DNA of 64,000 nt from Juglans regia (lineage: Eukaryota > Streptophyta > Magnoliopsida > Fagales > Juglandaceae), in assembly GCF_001411555.2 (NCBI RefSeq), contig NC_049909.1, positions 15,806,686 through 15,870,685 on the forward strand. Reading direction: 5' to 3'. Numbering within the stretch: position 1 is the stretch's first letter; every line of letters starts with the position of its first letter. Position numbers and translations under genes: made by a program. Below the pieces are notes generated by a model. That model saw only the letters and a program-made list of their open reading frames with translations, was not told the DNA's origin and made no database searches. Shown piece after piece: positions 1-11,711 of this stretch.

Positions 1-260
1 AAGACTTTACGAAACCTTGAAGGTAATTAATTATCATGTGAAGTGAATCTTAACTTGTTTGCGAAGATCGATCATGACCAAATTAGCTGCACCATTACTG
101 CTAGGCCGGTGGGACTTGGCATCCGAATAAATCCTGAGTGGGACGAGTTAATTTCCCACTACTTTTGGGTCGTCCAAGACTGGCGGCAAATGCTAAGGCC
201 TCAATAGCTGACCATTTATCTATTTATTTAGTTGAGAAATGTAAGGCCAACAAATAGATC
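1..260. repeat. Tail of a tandem non-coding unit (copy Z, block epsilon)
   Basis: Bases 1-200 match 6766-6950 closely: both carry TACGAAACCTT, GTGAAGTGAATCTTAACTTG and ATTAGCTGCACCATTACTG. Bases 200-260 match 7812-7860 (TTTATTTAGTTGAGAAATGTA). The window therefore opens in the end of a unit that recurs downstream. No coding sequence is visible. Confidence 0.75.
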
Positions 261-671
261 AATGTCCTCAAAAAATTATTTTATAAACTTATGTGATTTA
301 ACAAGGTAATTAAGTTGTATTGCAATGATCTTTTTATTGTAAAATAGACATATTAGATATTATATCAATATATATATACACAAATTTGTAAGTTTTATTA
401 ATTTTTGTAGTTCGATATTTTTTAAAATCTAGCATTTCTCCTTTAGTTTGAGGGAGTGTGACGGAGAAAGAGAGAAATAGAGATATTGATCAAAATAATT
501 ATATGAAAATAAATCAAATGCATAAAAGGAGGGGGTATGGAACCCAAACAAGTCCTTATTACAATATTCATATATAGTTGCTAAAAAGAAAAAGAAAAAA
601 TAAATAGTAGATCAATAATCTGAAAACGCCATGTTTATTGACAAAATTAAGGAAGGGACCATCGAAAGAGG

Positions 672-724
<53 letters not shown>

Positions 725-945
725 AAGATGATCAGAAAGTCATGATCATCTTGGTTTTGTTTGTTTTCACAACTATTCTCATCTTATCTCATTTCATCTA
801 ATCATTATAACTTTTTTAAATACATACACATAATAAAATAAACAATTCAATTTTTTCAAATCCCAAACTAAAAATTATATTCTAATAATATTTTATTCAA
901 CTTTCTACTTTTATTTCAATACATCTCATATGCGAAAACAAACAA
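261..945. other. Non-coding AT-rich stretch with a TA microsatellite and a MITE
   Basis: No ORF of interest. A (TA)n run lies at about 675-716. From about 768 to 935 there is a copy of a window-wide MITE family recognised by CTCATCTTATCTC, an AT-rich core with ATAATAAACAATTCAA, and TTTTTCAAATCCCAAA. Other copies lie at 3915-4028, 11712-11905, 13225-13430, 18745-18898 and 21237-21455. Confidence 0.5.
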
Positions 946-1826
946 GGTCCAGCAGTACCCAAAGAACACGTTTGCTTGTGCTTGCATGTGAGACCCATGA
1001 ATTGTATATGGTGGAGTGGAGTTGAACCTCCTGAAGATCCAAGGTCAAAGAATCCACTAATTGTACGTTGTCACGTGTGTAGGGGTTAAAAGACCCAATT
1101 GCGATATCGTGTGAAACGTACTCACGCATGGCTCAGGACTTAAAGCAACGCATGAATATATGCGCTGATTCGACTGTGGCCATTCAGGCAACTTCTAATT
1201 TATAAAGATCAACTCCATGTGTGTGGACATTGGATGGTCTGATGTGGAAAAAATGGTGTCAAAGTGATCAGGAGCAGGGGAGATCAGGAAATTAGGTGGA
1301 AAGGAAAACCAAAGATAAGAAATTTTAAGCCTATTAACAATGAGGGAAAAAGGAAAGAAAGATGAGAAGTCAAAGTGTAAAACCAGTAAGGGATCGAAGA
1401 AGATGTTTTTGGCAAAGAAAGTCGTATTTTTTCTAATCCGGATCGACTTTGAAAGGTGCCAATTTAATGGTAATCTACGAAGATACCGCTGGCTGGGCAT
1501 ATATAAAAGAGGATCCGACTAATCAAATATATTTTTTTTAGTATTGTTATATACAATCGTAAAATGTACAAGCGTTGTACAGTCGCTTTAAAAAAGTATG
1601 GAGTCTATCATTAAAAAATTAATTTCTTTTTATGGAGGTCCGTATTTATTCACTTTTTTCAAAGTGATTGACCGGCACTTACATTCTCATGACTGCAACT
1701 ATCATTTCTCTAATTTTTTTTACAATTTTTTAAGTTGGGGTTTACTTTTTGCAAAGGCTTGCACAATACTTATCTATTTAGAACTTAAACAAATTAATCA
1801 TTTCTATATATATATACATATATAGC

Positions 1827-2694
1827 CTGCCCTAGTTTCTTAGAGAGAGGCTCCTCCATCTCTCTAAAAACCTCCCAGATCAGAAACGGCGCAAGGGCAC
1901 CTCCCTCCTCTGTCCCTCATCTCTCCTTCCTTTCATCTCTAGTTTTCTACTTTTCTTTTTCATTTCTGAGTGTTTTTTAGGACTAAGTATGGAGGAAGAC
2001 TTATTTGCTGCTCTCCAGTATCTGGCGACCACCACGCGCCTCACCACAGGCTTCCCAAGGCGCTAATCCTTCAGACAATCGAAGAATTTCACAGTGAGCT
2101 ACACGCGCGGCCCAAAGAAAGCACGTGAATTCCACTTGCCACCACTCTTATGCTGCCATGAGTGGCCTTTTTGGGTCTAGGGCCACTAGCTATTTCAGAT
2201 CTAACTGTCCGCCATACCAGGGTGGCACGTGGCTCTCACGCGTCATCACAGTCGCTATTTGTGTTATTTTTTTCTTCTAAAGTTGAAAATACAGATCTAT
2301 ATCTTTCCAAGATGTAATCCGTTATTTTCTCATATTTTTTTAGTTTCTATAATGTCTTTCATTTTTAGAAAAATAAAAATAAAAAAACACATAGTCTCTT
2401 GGACTTTTCTTTCGTAGAATGTGTCATCAACTGCATCTTAGACGGAGTGTGGGGTTTGGTTAACTCTACTTCATCTTAGACAAAGTATGGGGTTTGATTA
2501 ACTTTGTCTTAGGCATAATTGTGTTGTCTCTCAGACTTTAGATCTGTAGAGGTTTACAGCTTGAATTAGACCATATCAATCATGGATATGTACTGGGGAG
2601 CTAGTAATGTTGTAATTGGCTTGTAATATATGTTTCAGGTCCAGTTTGTAATATCCGTTATTAATAAATGCAATATGCTTTTCTCTCAAAAAAA
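1827..2694 (+). mobile_element. Poly(A)-tailed retro-insertion, probably a non-autonomous LINE
   Basis: The insertion interrupts copy A of the array; the empty site is preserved in copy B near 5260-5295. It begins with a GC-richer UTR-like leader, has a short start (1989, MEEDLFAALQYL) that stops after about 25 codons, and ends with an AATAAA-like region and an A run at about 2686-2694. No RT or endonuclease domain is present. The structure fits a deletion derivative keeping the 5' leader, ORF1 start and 3' UTR of an L1-type LINE. A processed transcript of another kind cannot be excluded. Confidence 0.55.
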
Positions 2695-2719
2695 ATATTT
2701 ATTGCCTATATATAAATGT

Positions 2720-2724
<5 letters not shown>

Positions 2725-2762
<38 letters not shown>
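2725..2762. repeat. (TA)n microsatellite
   Basis: An uninterrupted alternating TA tract just 3' of the retro-insertion, inside array block beta. Confidence 0.9.
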
Positions 2763-2764
<2 letters not shown>

Positions 2765-3270
2765 TATGTATATGTATGTATGTAACCGGCTTATTATTAT
2801 TATTGTTATTATTTCTACCACCTTGCGCATCCACATTTAATATGTACAAGCATTGTTCCCAAACATGTAACAATTTTTTCTAGTCTTCTTTTTCTTTCAA
2901 ATTTTTATTTTATTTTTCACAATTGAATAATTTAAAATATATTGTAATTTAAATCCTATTTCGCTTAGTAAAGACTATGGGACTTAAATCAATTCAAAGG
3001 ATCATGATCGAAAGACTTTTTTTAAGTAAAGATATATATTATATTCAGATCTCACTCTCATTACATTACGTAAATGAGATACTTTCCATCATTTTTGGAT
3101 CCTTTTTTTTTTTTAAATTAATGATTGATGGCCAATTTTACTTTATCATAATGGGATAATGGTCGGATGAATATGTAGTATATAGCATTTTCCTTTCTTT
3201 ATATGGTTACCAATTCAAAGTACTGCCACTTTTGATTTTAAATTTTGCCATTCTAGTCATGATAGTGCAT

Positions 3271-3790
3271 GTTTGAGATTGTGGTGGATGATATAGTTTT
3301 TTACTTAATTTAGGGTTTTTACTTGTAGAGTTTAAGTTATAAACTCTACTATTAAAAAGCTTGAACTCTACAACTAAAAGCTACTTACTGTTTGGTAACC
3401 ATATATCCAAAGTAACATGTTATATTTGTATATAAATATATATATATTGTTTGAGGTAAAAATGACATAAAATGTCATTTGAGGTAGTGTTGTGACAAGA
3501 TCAAAGGGCAAATTTGTGATTATCTTAAAGTTGTATGGGTAATTTCGTCAATTGATAGTTTTTTTTTTTTTTTGTAATTGGAACTACTTTCCACATTATC
3601 CGAAAAAATACATATGAGGAAAAGTACTAAAATAATGTTTTTCCTGAAACATACTTTTTAGCTTTTTTAAAAAAAATTTAAAAAGTACTTTAATACATAA
3701 CAAGCAAATAACATAATTTTATCATTAAAGGGCTCTTTTGAGGCTATATAAGTTTTTTTTTTTTTATGACTCCTAACGCAATCTCAAATA
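3271..3790. mobile_element. MITE with GTTTGAGATTG terminal inverted repeats
   Basis: The left end GTTTGAGATTGTG is answered by CGCAATCTCAAAT on the right. A second copy spans 33483-36723, split by a LINE, and a right-end fragment lies at about 6250-6323. In array copy C, around 12205, the flanking sequence is continuous, so this is an insertion into copies A and B. It is about 520 bp long and non-coding. Confidence 0.6.
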
Positions 3791-4429
3791 GATCCTTACT
3801 GTGACATGTTTTAAGTGATTTTACATTTCTATAATTAAAATGGTTATCTACTTCAAAAAAGCTACATCAACAAGTATAACTAAATATATCCGAAGTCATA
3901 TACATGGCATTAAAAAAAACACAAATAAAATAAAACAAACAATTCAATTTTTTCAAATCTCAAATTAAAAATAATATTAAAAAAAATATATTCTAATAAT
4001 ATTTTATTCAATTTTTAACTTATTCAAAATTAAAAGACCCAATTGCAATATCGTGTGAAACGTACTCACGCATGGCTTACTACTTAAGCAACACATAAAT
4101 ATATGCGCTGATTCGACTGTGGCCATTCTGGCAACTTCTAATTTATAAAGATCAACTCCATGTGTGTGGACATTGGATGGTCTGATGTGGAAAAAATGAT
4201 GTCAAAGTGATCAGGAGCAGGGGAGATCAGGAAATTAGGTGGAGAGGAAAACCAAAGATAAGAAATTTTAAGCCTATTAACAATGAGGGAAAATGAGAGA
4301 GATGAGTAAAAGTGTAAAACCAGTAAGGGAAGAAGATGTTTTCGGCAAAGAAAGTCGTGTTTTTTCTAATCCGGATCGACTTTGGAAGGTGCCAATTAAT
4401 GGTCATATACGGAGATTGAGCAAAGTAAT

Positions 4430-4612
4430 GTTACATACAATCCTCAAATGGATACTATTAATGTAAGCTTATATAATTTTATCTTTAAAACTTTTTAAAA
4501 TTATAATAATATCCCTCTTAAAATAGTATTTTTTCCATTTAATAAAGAGTCTACACATGCAATCTCTGAGTGGGGACTGTAAATAGAATTATTTGAGCAT
4601 ATATAGTATCAA
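4430..4612. mobile_element. Short AT-rich MITE of a family present several times
   Basis: It starts near ATGTTACATACAATC and ends near GGGACTGTAAATAGAATT, with a shared core TTTTAAAATTATAATAATAT. Related copies lie at about 16935-17100, 21025-21195 and 22500-22670. It is non-coding; the exact ends and TSD were not resolved. Confidence 0.45.
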
Positions 4613-4626
4613 CTATATATATAAGT

Positions 4627-5138
4627 GGGTCGGGTGTAAAAATTAACCAAAAAATCAGCCCGAACCGGTGGAACAAGTCCGGTTCGGACCCGTTCCCTTA
4701 GTTCCAAAACTGACCGGTACCAGTCCGATTCTGGTTCTATATTTTTTAGGACCAGACCAGACCAGACCGGTTCACTATAATATATATTTTAAATTAATTT
4801 TTTTAATATATAATTTTTTTATATTATATATAATTTTTATATATAATATATAATAATATTAATTATAATTATATATAAGATAATGTTATTATAATTTATA
4901 ACATAAAATTTTAATCTTAAACATGAAAATTTATGTGATCATATGCTTTAAACATAAAATATATATATTAATAATATTTTATAGCCTAATAAATTCTCAA
5001 TATATTCATTTTGATAAATATATAATACATTAGTAATACTAATATACATTAGTATATTAATTACATTTTACTTTAATTAATTACTTCTTTAATCATTAAG
5101 TAAAAAATAAATAAATAAAATCTCAACGGGAGCCCTAA
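4627..5138. mobile_element. Truncated hAT-like MITE with CCGG-rich left end
   Basis: The left part resembles the ends of the elements at 26832-27506 and 31518-32215: a GGGTGTAA-like start, then repeated ACCGG/GGTCCGG motifs, then an AT-rich core. The right GC-rich subterminal block is missing, and no matching 8-bp flanks were found. Confidence 0.45.
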
Positions 5139-5394
5139 GCGGAAAGAGTAACATTATTCATAGTTTTGTTTTACAATTTTTAAAGGTCAGGTTTACTTTT
5201 TTTACAAAAGTTTGTGCAGTACTTTTTTATTTGGAACTTATACAAATTATTATTTCTCTATATATATACATATATTGCCTATATATATAACCGGCTTATT
5301 GTTATAATTATTATTATTATTATTTCTGACCACCTTGCACATCCACATTTAATATGTACAAGCATTGTTCCTAAAAATGAACCATATGGACCAT

Positions 5395-6250
5395 GAATGC
5401 TCCAAGTAATATAAAGCAGTTTGCGTGGAGATTATGTCATGATATCCTTCCTATTACGTATTTGCTTAAAATTTTAAAAAAAAAAAGGACATGTAGAAAT
5501 TGAGGTTTGCTGTCCTCTGTAAGAAACAGGTTGAAAGTTCTCTTGTGAGCAAATTCAGGAGGTATGTGTAAGACAGTTTCCAACCCTCATTTCTAATTTC
5601 CATTTACTTTACGATGTTGGTGTGTATCTAAGCCATTTGTTGCTTAAAGACAATTTGGATGTCGTGAAGTTTTTTATTAGTGCATGGAGTTTGTGGAATA
5701 GACGGAACCAGCTGGTAGTTTTCCAACATCAACATGTTGCTCCAGATATTGCTGTACAGAATGGATTGCATCTGCTTCAAAGTTTTCAAAAGGTTATACA
5801 TTCTCACCGTTTACCAGTGGCTAGAGATATATAGATGTCTTCAATGGCAACAACCACCACTTAATTGATAGTGTCAAATTAAATGTGGATGGAGCTAGCA
5901 CTGTTTTCTGCGCTGAATAAATCAGGCGTGGGTGCTGTTTTACGCGATCATTCCGATTCTGTTTTAATGGCAGTGTGTAATGTGGTAAAAGGAGAGTGTT
6001 CTGTTGAGACTATTCATGAAAAGCTCTTGCTATTTTTAGGGGGTTTGCATGGAATTTATTTCTCATATGGGTTTTCCAAGATTAATAGTTGGGACGGATT
6101 CACATGAAACCATTGTTGATATGTTGAATGCTGAGGAGGAGGTTTTGTCTGAACAGAGGGCTGGCAAATTCTGTATATAGCACATATGTTGCCCAGAAGT
6201 TGTAAACATGTGGAGGATACCATATTGTGGTGGCATTCTATTCATGATAA
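5395..6250 (+). pseudogene. LINE relic: zinc-binding RT tail and RNase H fragment
   Basis: Translated pieces resemble the 3' end of a plant L1-type ORF2. At about 5410-5480 there is a WRLCHDILP segment typical of the zf-RVT region. At about 5660-5830 is a linker with FISAWSLWNRRN. From 5883 an RNase H-like stretch follows, with KLNVDGA, GVGAVLRDHSD and MGFPRLIVGTDS pieces in shifting frames. Stops and frameshifts break it throughout. It sits inside array copy B and replaces part of blocks beta and gamma. Confidence 0.65.
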
Positions 6251-6445
6251 AATGGATCCTTAAAGGGCTTTTGAGGCTATATAAGTTTTTTTTTTTTTTA
6301 CGACTCCTAACGCAATCTCAAATAGATCCTTCTGTGGCATGTTTTAAGTAATTTTACATTTCTATAATTAAAATGGTTATCTACTTCAAAAAAGCTATAT
6401 CAACAAGTATAACTAAATAAATCCGAAGTCATAAGAGTTGAAAAA

Positions 6446-6650
6446 ATTCTCAATATGTTTGTTAATATGTACACATCCTACGAGAAAATAAAAAAGTTAG
6501 TTAAGATACTGTTAAATTCAATCTGCTAAGAAAAAATTCGTTTAATCATAAGACTTAAACACATTCTCAATATGTTTGTTAATATGTACACATCCAAGGA
6601 GAAGAGAAAGTTAGTTAAGGTACTGTTAAATTCAATCTGCTAAGATCAAA
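6446..6650. repeat. Two-copy direct repeat, period 117 bp
   Basis: Copies start at 6446 and 6563, each with ATTCTCAATATGTTTGTTAA, TACACATCC and ACTGTTAAATTCAATCTGC. A single related copy lies at 14341-14425 in array copy C. The duplication is therefore local to copy B. Confidence 0.75.
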
Positions 6651-6978
6651 TCTGCATGCAATTATATGGCTTTAAAAAGTAGAAGTTTTCCATAAAAAAT
6701 CCGCTCAACAAAGAATATTATTATATCATGATAAACGAGTATTAATTTCTGGATAAAAGTACTTTACGAAACCTTAAAGGTAAATTATAATGTGAAGTGA
6801 ATCTTAACTTGTTTGTGAAAGATCGATCGATCATGACCAAATTAGCTGCACCATTACTGCGTGGGACGAGTTTTCCCACTTTTGGGTCCGAGACTGGCGG
6901 CAAATGCTAACCATGTTCGCCGTCATGATCAGTAGCTGACCGTTTGAAAATTCATACATATTGACATAGAACCACGTG

Positions 6979-6981
<3 letters not shown>

Positions 6982-7027
<46 letters not shown>
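6982..7027. repeat. TA/GA microsatellite
   Basis: A (TA)n tract followed directly by a (GA)n tract to about 7027, inside the 6951-7811 segment that is absent from array copy Z. The rest of that segment has no recognisable gene. Confidence 0.9.
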
Positions 7028-7031
<4 letters not shown>

Positions 7032-8026
7032 CAGAATAATACGTCGGCCGGTCTGTCTTTAAAGTTCAAAGCACAATTTCCTCATGCTCAGCACTGCACA
7101 TTTGACTCGATCCCGGCCATGAAATTTGTTTGAAGTTTCTAACTTCAAAAATCTGTCCAATCTAACTACGTACGTACTATATATAGCTAAATAAGAACAC
7201 ATGCAGGATAATGCCAAATAGATGGTATCAATTAGATCCTCTCATATTCATGATCAGGTGATAGTAACTATAGAAATTCAAATGGTTATGTAGAGGGAGT
7301 GACACATGATGAAATGAGCGCTATAATATATAATCTTTATTGATTATTTCATTTTTTATTAATATATGTGTTTGTGTGTGTGTGGGAACTTCTATAAACT
7401 ACACTCTCATATATCCCACTTCCATCCCATTATGATGAGGTGGCATCGTCCATCAACTTTTACTAGATAACAATTTTATTAAATTTTTAACCCTCAAGAT
7501 CATAACAAAATAATGTAATTTATAGTTTTTAACTTTTGACTCATGATCTTGATATTTTTAGTACGTAAATTGTAGATGGATTTATAAATCTTAGAATATA
7601 AATTAAATAATTAAATTTGTCTCATAAATTTTGGAATAAGAAGTCATCTAACCTAAATAATTTGTATTTATCTCTGCTCGTGAAGTCGTCAATATGACAC
7701 CAAAGAACAAAAAAATCTCATATATATTCGGTTGATTGCGTGTTTGGTCCTTCATCGAAAATTATTCTCCCAGATTTCTAAAGTTATCAAATGTCACTCA
7801 GGTTTTAGACTTTTAGTCATTTATTTATTTAGTTGAGAAATGTAAAGCCAACAAATACAACTTTAGATTGAATCGAAAGTCTTCTATCCCTTTCTCTAGA
7901 AACTGACAGGAAGAGGTGAAGTGCAAGTCTCTCTGCTCCCACTGAGTAGAGGTGAGAACAGTGCTATTTGTTTGATTCTCTCAAACAAGATAGTGATTAA
8001 TTTTGTGATGTGAGGTGAGGTAAGTG

Positions 8027-8440
8027 ATGGAAGAACTTGAGGCAGTCTGTAATAAACTGAAACTAAATGAAGAGGAGCAACAGGAGATAAAGATACAGGA
8101 GGAAAAGTGGCAAGGTTTGAAAGAAAAGGAAAACGGGAGTTTATTTGGGAAGGTTTTAACTTAAAGATTCTTGAGTAAAGACTATGCTAGCTTAAAATAT
8201 GGATCAAAGTTAACAAGGCAGTACTGGAGTTTGTGGAATTAAGAGCAAATAATACTTTTGTTATTTCTTTTGCAAACCCCAATGACTGCTAGCTATAGAG
8301 TGATTGTCTGGGAGGTCCTGGTTATTTGATGCAAACCTTTTTGTTTTGAAGAATTTCGATAGCCTGATACAACTCCGTTCCATGGAGTTCAATTCTGAGT
8401 TTTTTCTGAATTCAACTTCGCGACGTCATTTTGGAAGTAG
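8027..8440 (+). pseudogene. LINE ORF1 relic (DUF4283-like N-terminus)
   Basis: The ATG at 8027 opens a frame starting MEELEAVCNKLKLNEEEQQ and ending after GKVLT at about 8164. Downstream, in other frames, come an FVISFAN piece and, at about 8311-8400, a WLFDANLFVLKNFD piece. This succession (acidic helix, GKVLT, phenylalanine-rich beta strand, WLFD..L.VLK.F) is typical of the DUF4283 domain at the start of plant LINE ORF1 or gag-like proteins. Stops interrupt it, and nothing beyond about 8440 matches. The preceding 7870-8026 may be its 5' UTR. Confidence 0.55.
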
Positions 8441-8676
8441 AAATTTTTTCTCTATCTCTCAGACTACTCTCAAATGATCATTCTTTTTTGAGAAAAACTA
8501 TTATGCTGCCCAATGGTTATCGTTCCATTTGACCGCTCAATGAATTTTTTTTTCTTTACTTAATAATAAAGGAAGTGATTTTATATAATTTTTTAAAAAA
8601 AATATTTAAATATATTAAAAAAATATGAATAGAAAAATAAAAATAAAAAGTTGCAAAAGCAACTAGCGGTAATAAT

Positions 8677-8712
8677 GAGCGGTGCTACTCAGGCAGCAGA
8701 GTAGCACCGCTC
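8677..8712. other. Perfect 14-bp stem inverted repeat
   Basis: GAGCGGTGCTACTC at 8677-8690 is followed by an 8-nt spacer and its exact complement GAGTAGCACCGCTC at 8699-8712. It sits where AT-rich DNA gives way to a CT-rich, UTR-like segment. It could be a MITE terminus or a transcript hairpin. Confidence 0.7.
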
Positions 8713-9830
8713 TTCTTTTTTCTCAGACTAGGATTTTCGACGAATCCTCCTCTTTTTTCTCAAGTCTCTCAGCTTCTCTCAAGTCGCTCGAATGACGAAT
8801 CCAAAACCCTAGTCGTCTCAGCTTCTTTTTATCCCATCTCTCTCAACTCTGAAACCTATGGTATGTTCTTCTCTCTCTCTCTCGGATGGTAAAGTCTTTT
8901 CGTTGTGTAAAATGCATGCCCATCTTTTACTACACTCATAGAATTATTCTACAATTTAAAGTAAATGGCATTCTAAAGAGATGGTGATGCCAATGGTAGT
9001 ATTAGAGTGGCAGCAGTAGCAACGGGGATGAGCTTGTTAACGGGTCCCAATAGGGGTGGTTTTCATGTTGTGGGTTGCTTTAGTTGGATTCCTTTTTGTA
9101 TAGAGATTTGTTTGGCTGACTTTTCTCTTTACCAATAAATTATTATGTTGGGATGCTCAATATTCTGGGTTGGTTGTATTCATGAAGCAGATTCAATGAC
9201 TATGCATGGTATATTATTGGAGGAATAAACAGAGTTGCTCACAACTTGTTTAATTAATAAAAGGTTGAAGAGAAAAATCAACTAACTAACTCAAGTTAAA
9301 AAGACACTTGACCAAATGAAGAATCTACCTTTTTTTATTCTTTGCAATTTCTTGAGTTGAAAAGAATTTATGAACCTGACCATTTTTTTGGTCACCAAAC
9401 ACACCAGTGCTCTTACTGATCGATCTCCAGGTATGGATTCATGATAGCTATTGCTTGAGAATTTATTCTCTCAAAACTTATCTACAGCTTGATGTATATG
9501 CTTATTAATTTGAGAGCATTAAATATAAAATATGAATATGCTTCTAAACACATCATCATATTATTTTTCTGTTTGAGATGCTTAGAACTTGAACCTTAAT
9601 TTTTTTTTTTTTTTTTTTTTTCTGTTTTGACAGGAATGAACTTTAGCACTTTTGCTGAAGTATGGATTTCTTTCACGAGTGGAGTTTGAGAAGTAAGAAG
9701 TATGGAATGAACTTTAGCACTTTTGTTGTTGTGATGTATTATTATTTATTTTGTTCTTCACTTTTTTGTAAATTGATGTTTTGTATTATGATGTAAATAA
9801 TAATGTAATATATAGTGTATAAATAAGTAA
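8713..9830 (+). other. UTR-like stretch without a coding frame
   Basis: A CT-rich leader (8713-8890) containing AAAACCCTAG, common in plant 5' UTRs, is followed by GTATGT at about 8860. A long T run (about 9599-9620) precedes a GACAG acceptor-like site at 9629. After it the 22-mer GGAATGAACTTTAGCACTTTTG occurs at 9633 and again at 9704. No ORF of useful length is seen. It may be a decayed gene or a non-coding transcript. Confidence 0.25.
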
Positions 9831-10210
9831 TTAACATATATAAAGGCCTATAAAAATTTTTTTATTTTTTTTTAAAAAGCCTTTTGAATTGTTATTGTTA
9901 AAAAGATTATCTTAAAAAAAAACCTTTTAAAAAGTGTTTAAATATTTTTTTTTTTTAAAAATTACTATAAAAATATTTTTGAAAGCTTTAAAATGTCTTT
10001 TAAAAAAATAATAATAAATTTAATATAATCCAGATATCCAATTACAATCTGGATATCCAGGTTCATCCAATTACCATCTAGGTTTTTTTCGAATTTATTC
10101 GAGCGGATAATTATCCAACTTTTAAAATATGAATACGAATTCGATTATGACCGATTAGCCAGATCTGTATTCGATTGCACGCCCTGAGATGGCATACCCT
10201 TAAAAAGATG
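9831..10210. other. AT-rich stretch ending in a degenerate GGATATCC-rich segment
   Basis: 9831-10015 is AT homopolymer-rich. 10020-10195 contains CCAGATATCCAATTAC, CTGGATATCC and AATACGAATTCGATTATGACC. This resembles the subterminal part of hAT-type plant MITEs, but ends and TSD could not be placed. No gene is present. Confidence 0.3.
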
Positions 10211-10410
10211 ATAGCTACTTGTTGTAGCACTATCACCCAAAGAACACGTTTGCATGTGAGACCCACGAATTGTGGTGGATTGGAGCTGATCTTGAAGATC
10301 TAAGGTTGAGCCTCAACAGTTGAGGAATCCATTGTTGCCACGTGTGTATGGTTTAAAGACCCAATTGCGATGGCTTTGGACTTTAAGCAACGCATGAATC
10401 AATGTGCTTA

Positions 10411-10821
10411 GAGCATTAGTATTAGATTATGTATTTACATATTTACATAATATAACTTTAAATTAGACTGTAATAGATTATGTATATCTAAAAATTTGTA
10501 TAATTATGAACAGTATTTCTACGAATTTAAAGATCCAGTGTTTACTCTCTAAATATTATTTATTATTATTTTCTCTCTCTCCCTTCTCTCTCCACTAACT
10601 GATAGAATTTTTAAAAAAAGGTTCTAGTGGGCGATAAAGGATAGAATTGGCAGTGGTGTTAATTACAAAATATAAAAAAAAAATTAAGAAAATAATATTA
10701 TTTTATTATTATTTGATTTAAAGATGTATAATTTAATGTGGGAGTTTTTCTTAATATGTAAAATCAATCTCTAAAAGATGTGATTTTACATATGCATATA
10801 GAAAAATCAATACTAGTGCTC
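10411..10821. mobile_element. Tourist-like (PIF/Harbinger-type) MITE with TTA target duplication
   Basis: The left end GAGCATTAGTATTAGATT is answered by AATCAATACTAGTGCTC on the right. TTA is directly repeated at 10408-10410 and 10822-10824. A 3-bp TTA duplication is the hallmark of PIF/Harbinger elements. It is 411 bp and non-coding, so it would depend on a transposase made elsewhere. Confidence 0.7.
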
Positions 10822-11711
10822 TTAGAGGTAGTAGGAGGGTAGTAAATCTATCATTATTTTAAGTATTATCCTTAAAAAAATGATAATGATTAAAGAATAG
10901 ACTATTAGTAAAATTATATATATATATATTTTTTAAAGACTAAGAATGTGAAAAAAATATTTAAATAAAAATAAAAATAAAAATTTTAAATATACTATAG
11001 AGTAGTAAAATAGTAGTAAGATGATATAGAAAAGTAGTCGGTTGCTACGGACTTGCTACATAATGATTTTTTTTTTTTTTTTGGATTAATAATTAGCGAA
11101 TTATTTTCTAATTATGTTGTAAATTAAAAAAAAAAAAAAACTCTGAAGAGTCGTGGAGAGTGTCGTGGCTGTAGCATTGTCCTTTTTCTCGGATCGACTG
11201 TACTACCGCCAACAACTTTGAAAGGTGCCAATTAATGGTCATAAACGGAAATGCCGCTGAGCATATATAGGCATAAAGTATCAAATATATATTATATATA
11301 TAGAAATAATATTTAAGATAGAATATATAGGGCGTTGTGTAATTTTTAAAAATATATATAAATAAATATAAAATTTATATAAAATTAATTAATTTTTTAA
11401 TAATAAATTTTATTATTTTTAAAAAAAATTATACGACAATCACATACTCTATAACTATTTTAACATTGTTATCTATATATGACCGGCTTATTATTATAAT
11501 TATTATTATTATTATTTTTACCGCCTAGCACATCGACATTTAATATTCACAAGTATTGTTCCCAAAAATATAACAATTTTTTCTAGTCTTCTTTTTCTTT
11601 CAAATTTTTATTTTATTTTTCACAATTGAATAATTTAAATTCCATTGTAGTTTAAATTCTATTTTGCATAGTAAAAAGCTAATATGGACTTTACACCTAT
11701 CCACCTTCAGG

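Larger units (their letters stand above)
946..3905. repeat. Tandem non-coding unit, copy A
   Basis: Block alpha (946-1520) recurs at 4030-4420 and, in part, at 10230-10410 and 11195-11260; landmarks are ACCCAAAGAACACGTTTGC, AAACGTACTCACGCATGGC and GCTGATTCGACTGTGGCCATT. Block beta (1560-1826 and 2780-3260) recurs at 5150-5395 and 11460-12230; a landmark is CACATTTAATATGTACAAGC. Block gamma (3800-3905) recurs at 6326-6430 and 12205-12300. Two insertions, listed separately, interrupt the copy at 1827-2694 and 3271-3790. No conserved reading frame links the copies. Confidence 0.75.
4030..7860. repeat. Tandem non-coding unit, copy B
   Basis: Segments: alpha 4030-4420, beta 5150-5395, gamma 6326-6430, delta 6446-6715 and epsilon 6766-6950, continuing at 7812-7860. 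The order matches copies A, C and Z. Between them lie a MITE (4430-4610), a truncated hAT-like element (about 4627-5138), a LINE relic (5395-6250) and about 860 bp (6951-7811) absent from copy Z. No gene is seen in the copy itself. Confidence 0.7.
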
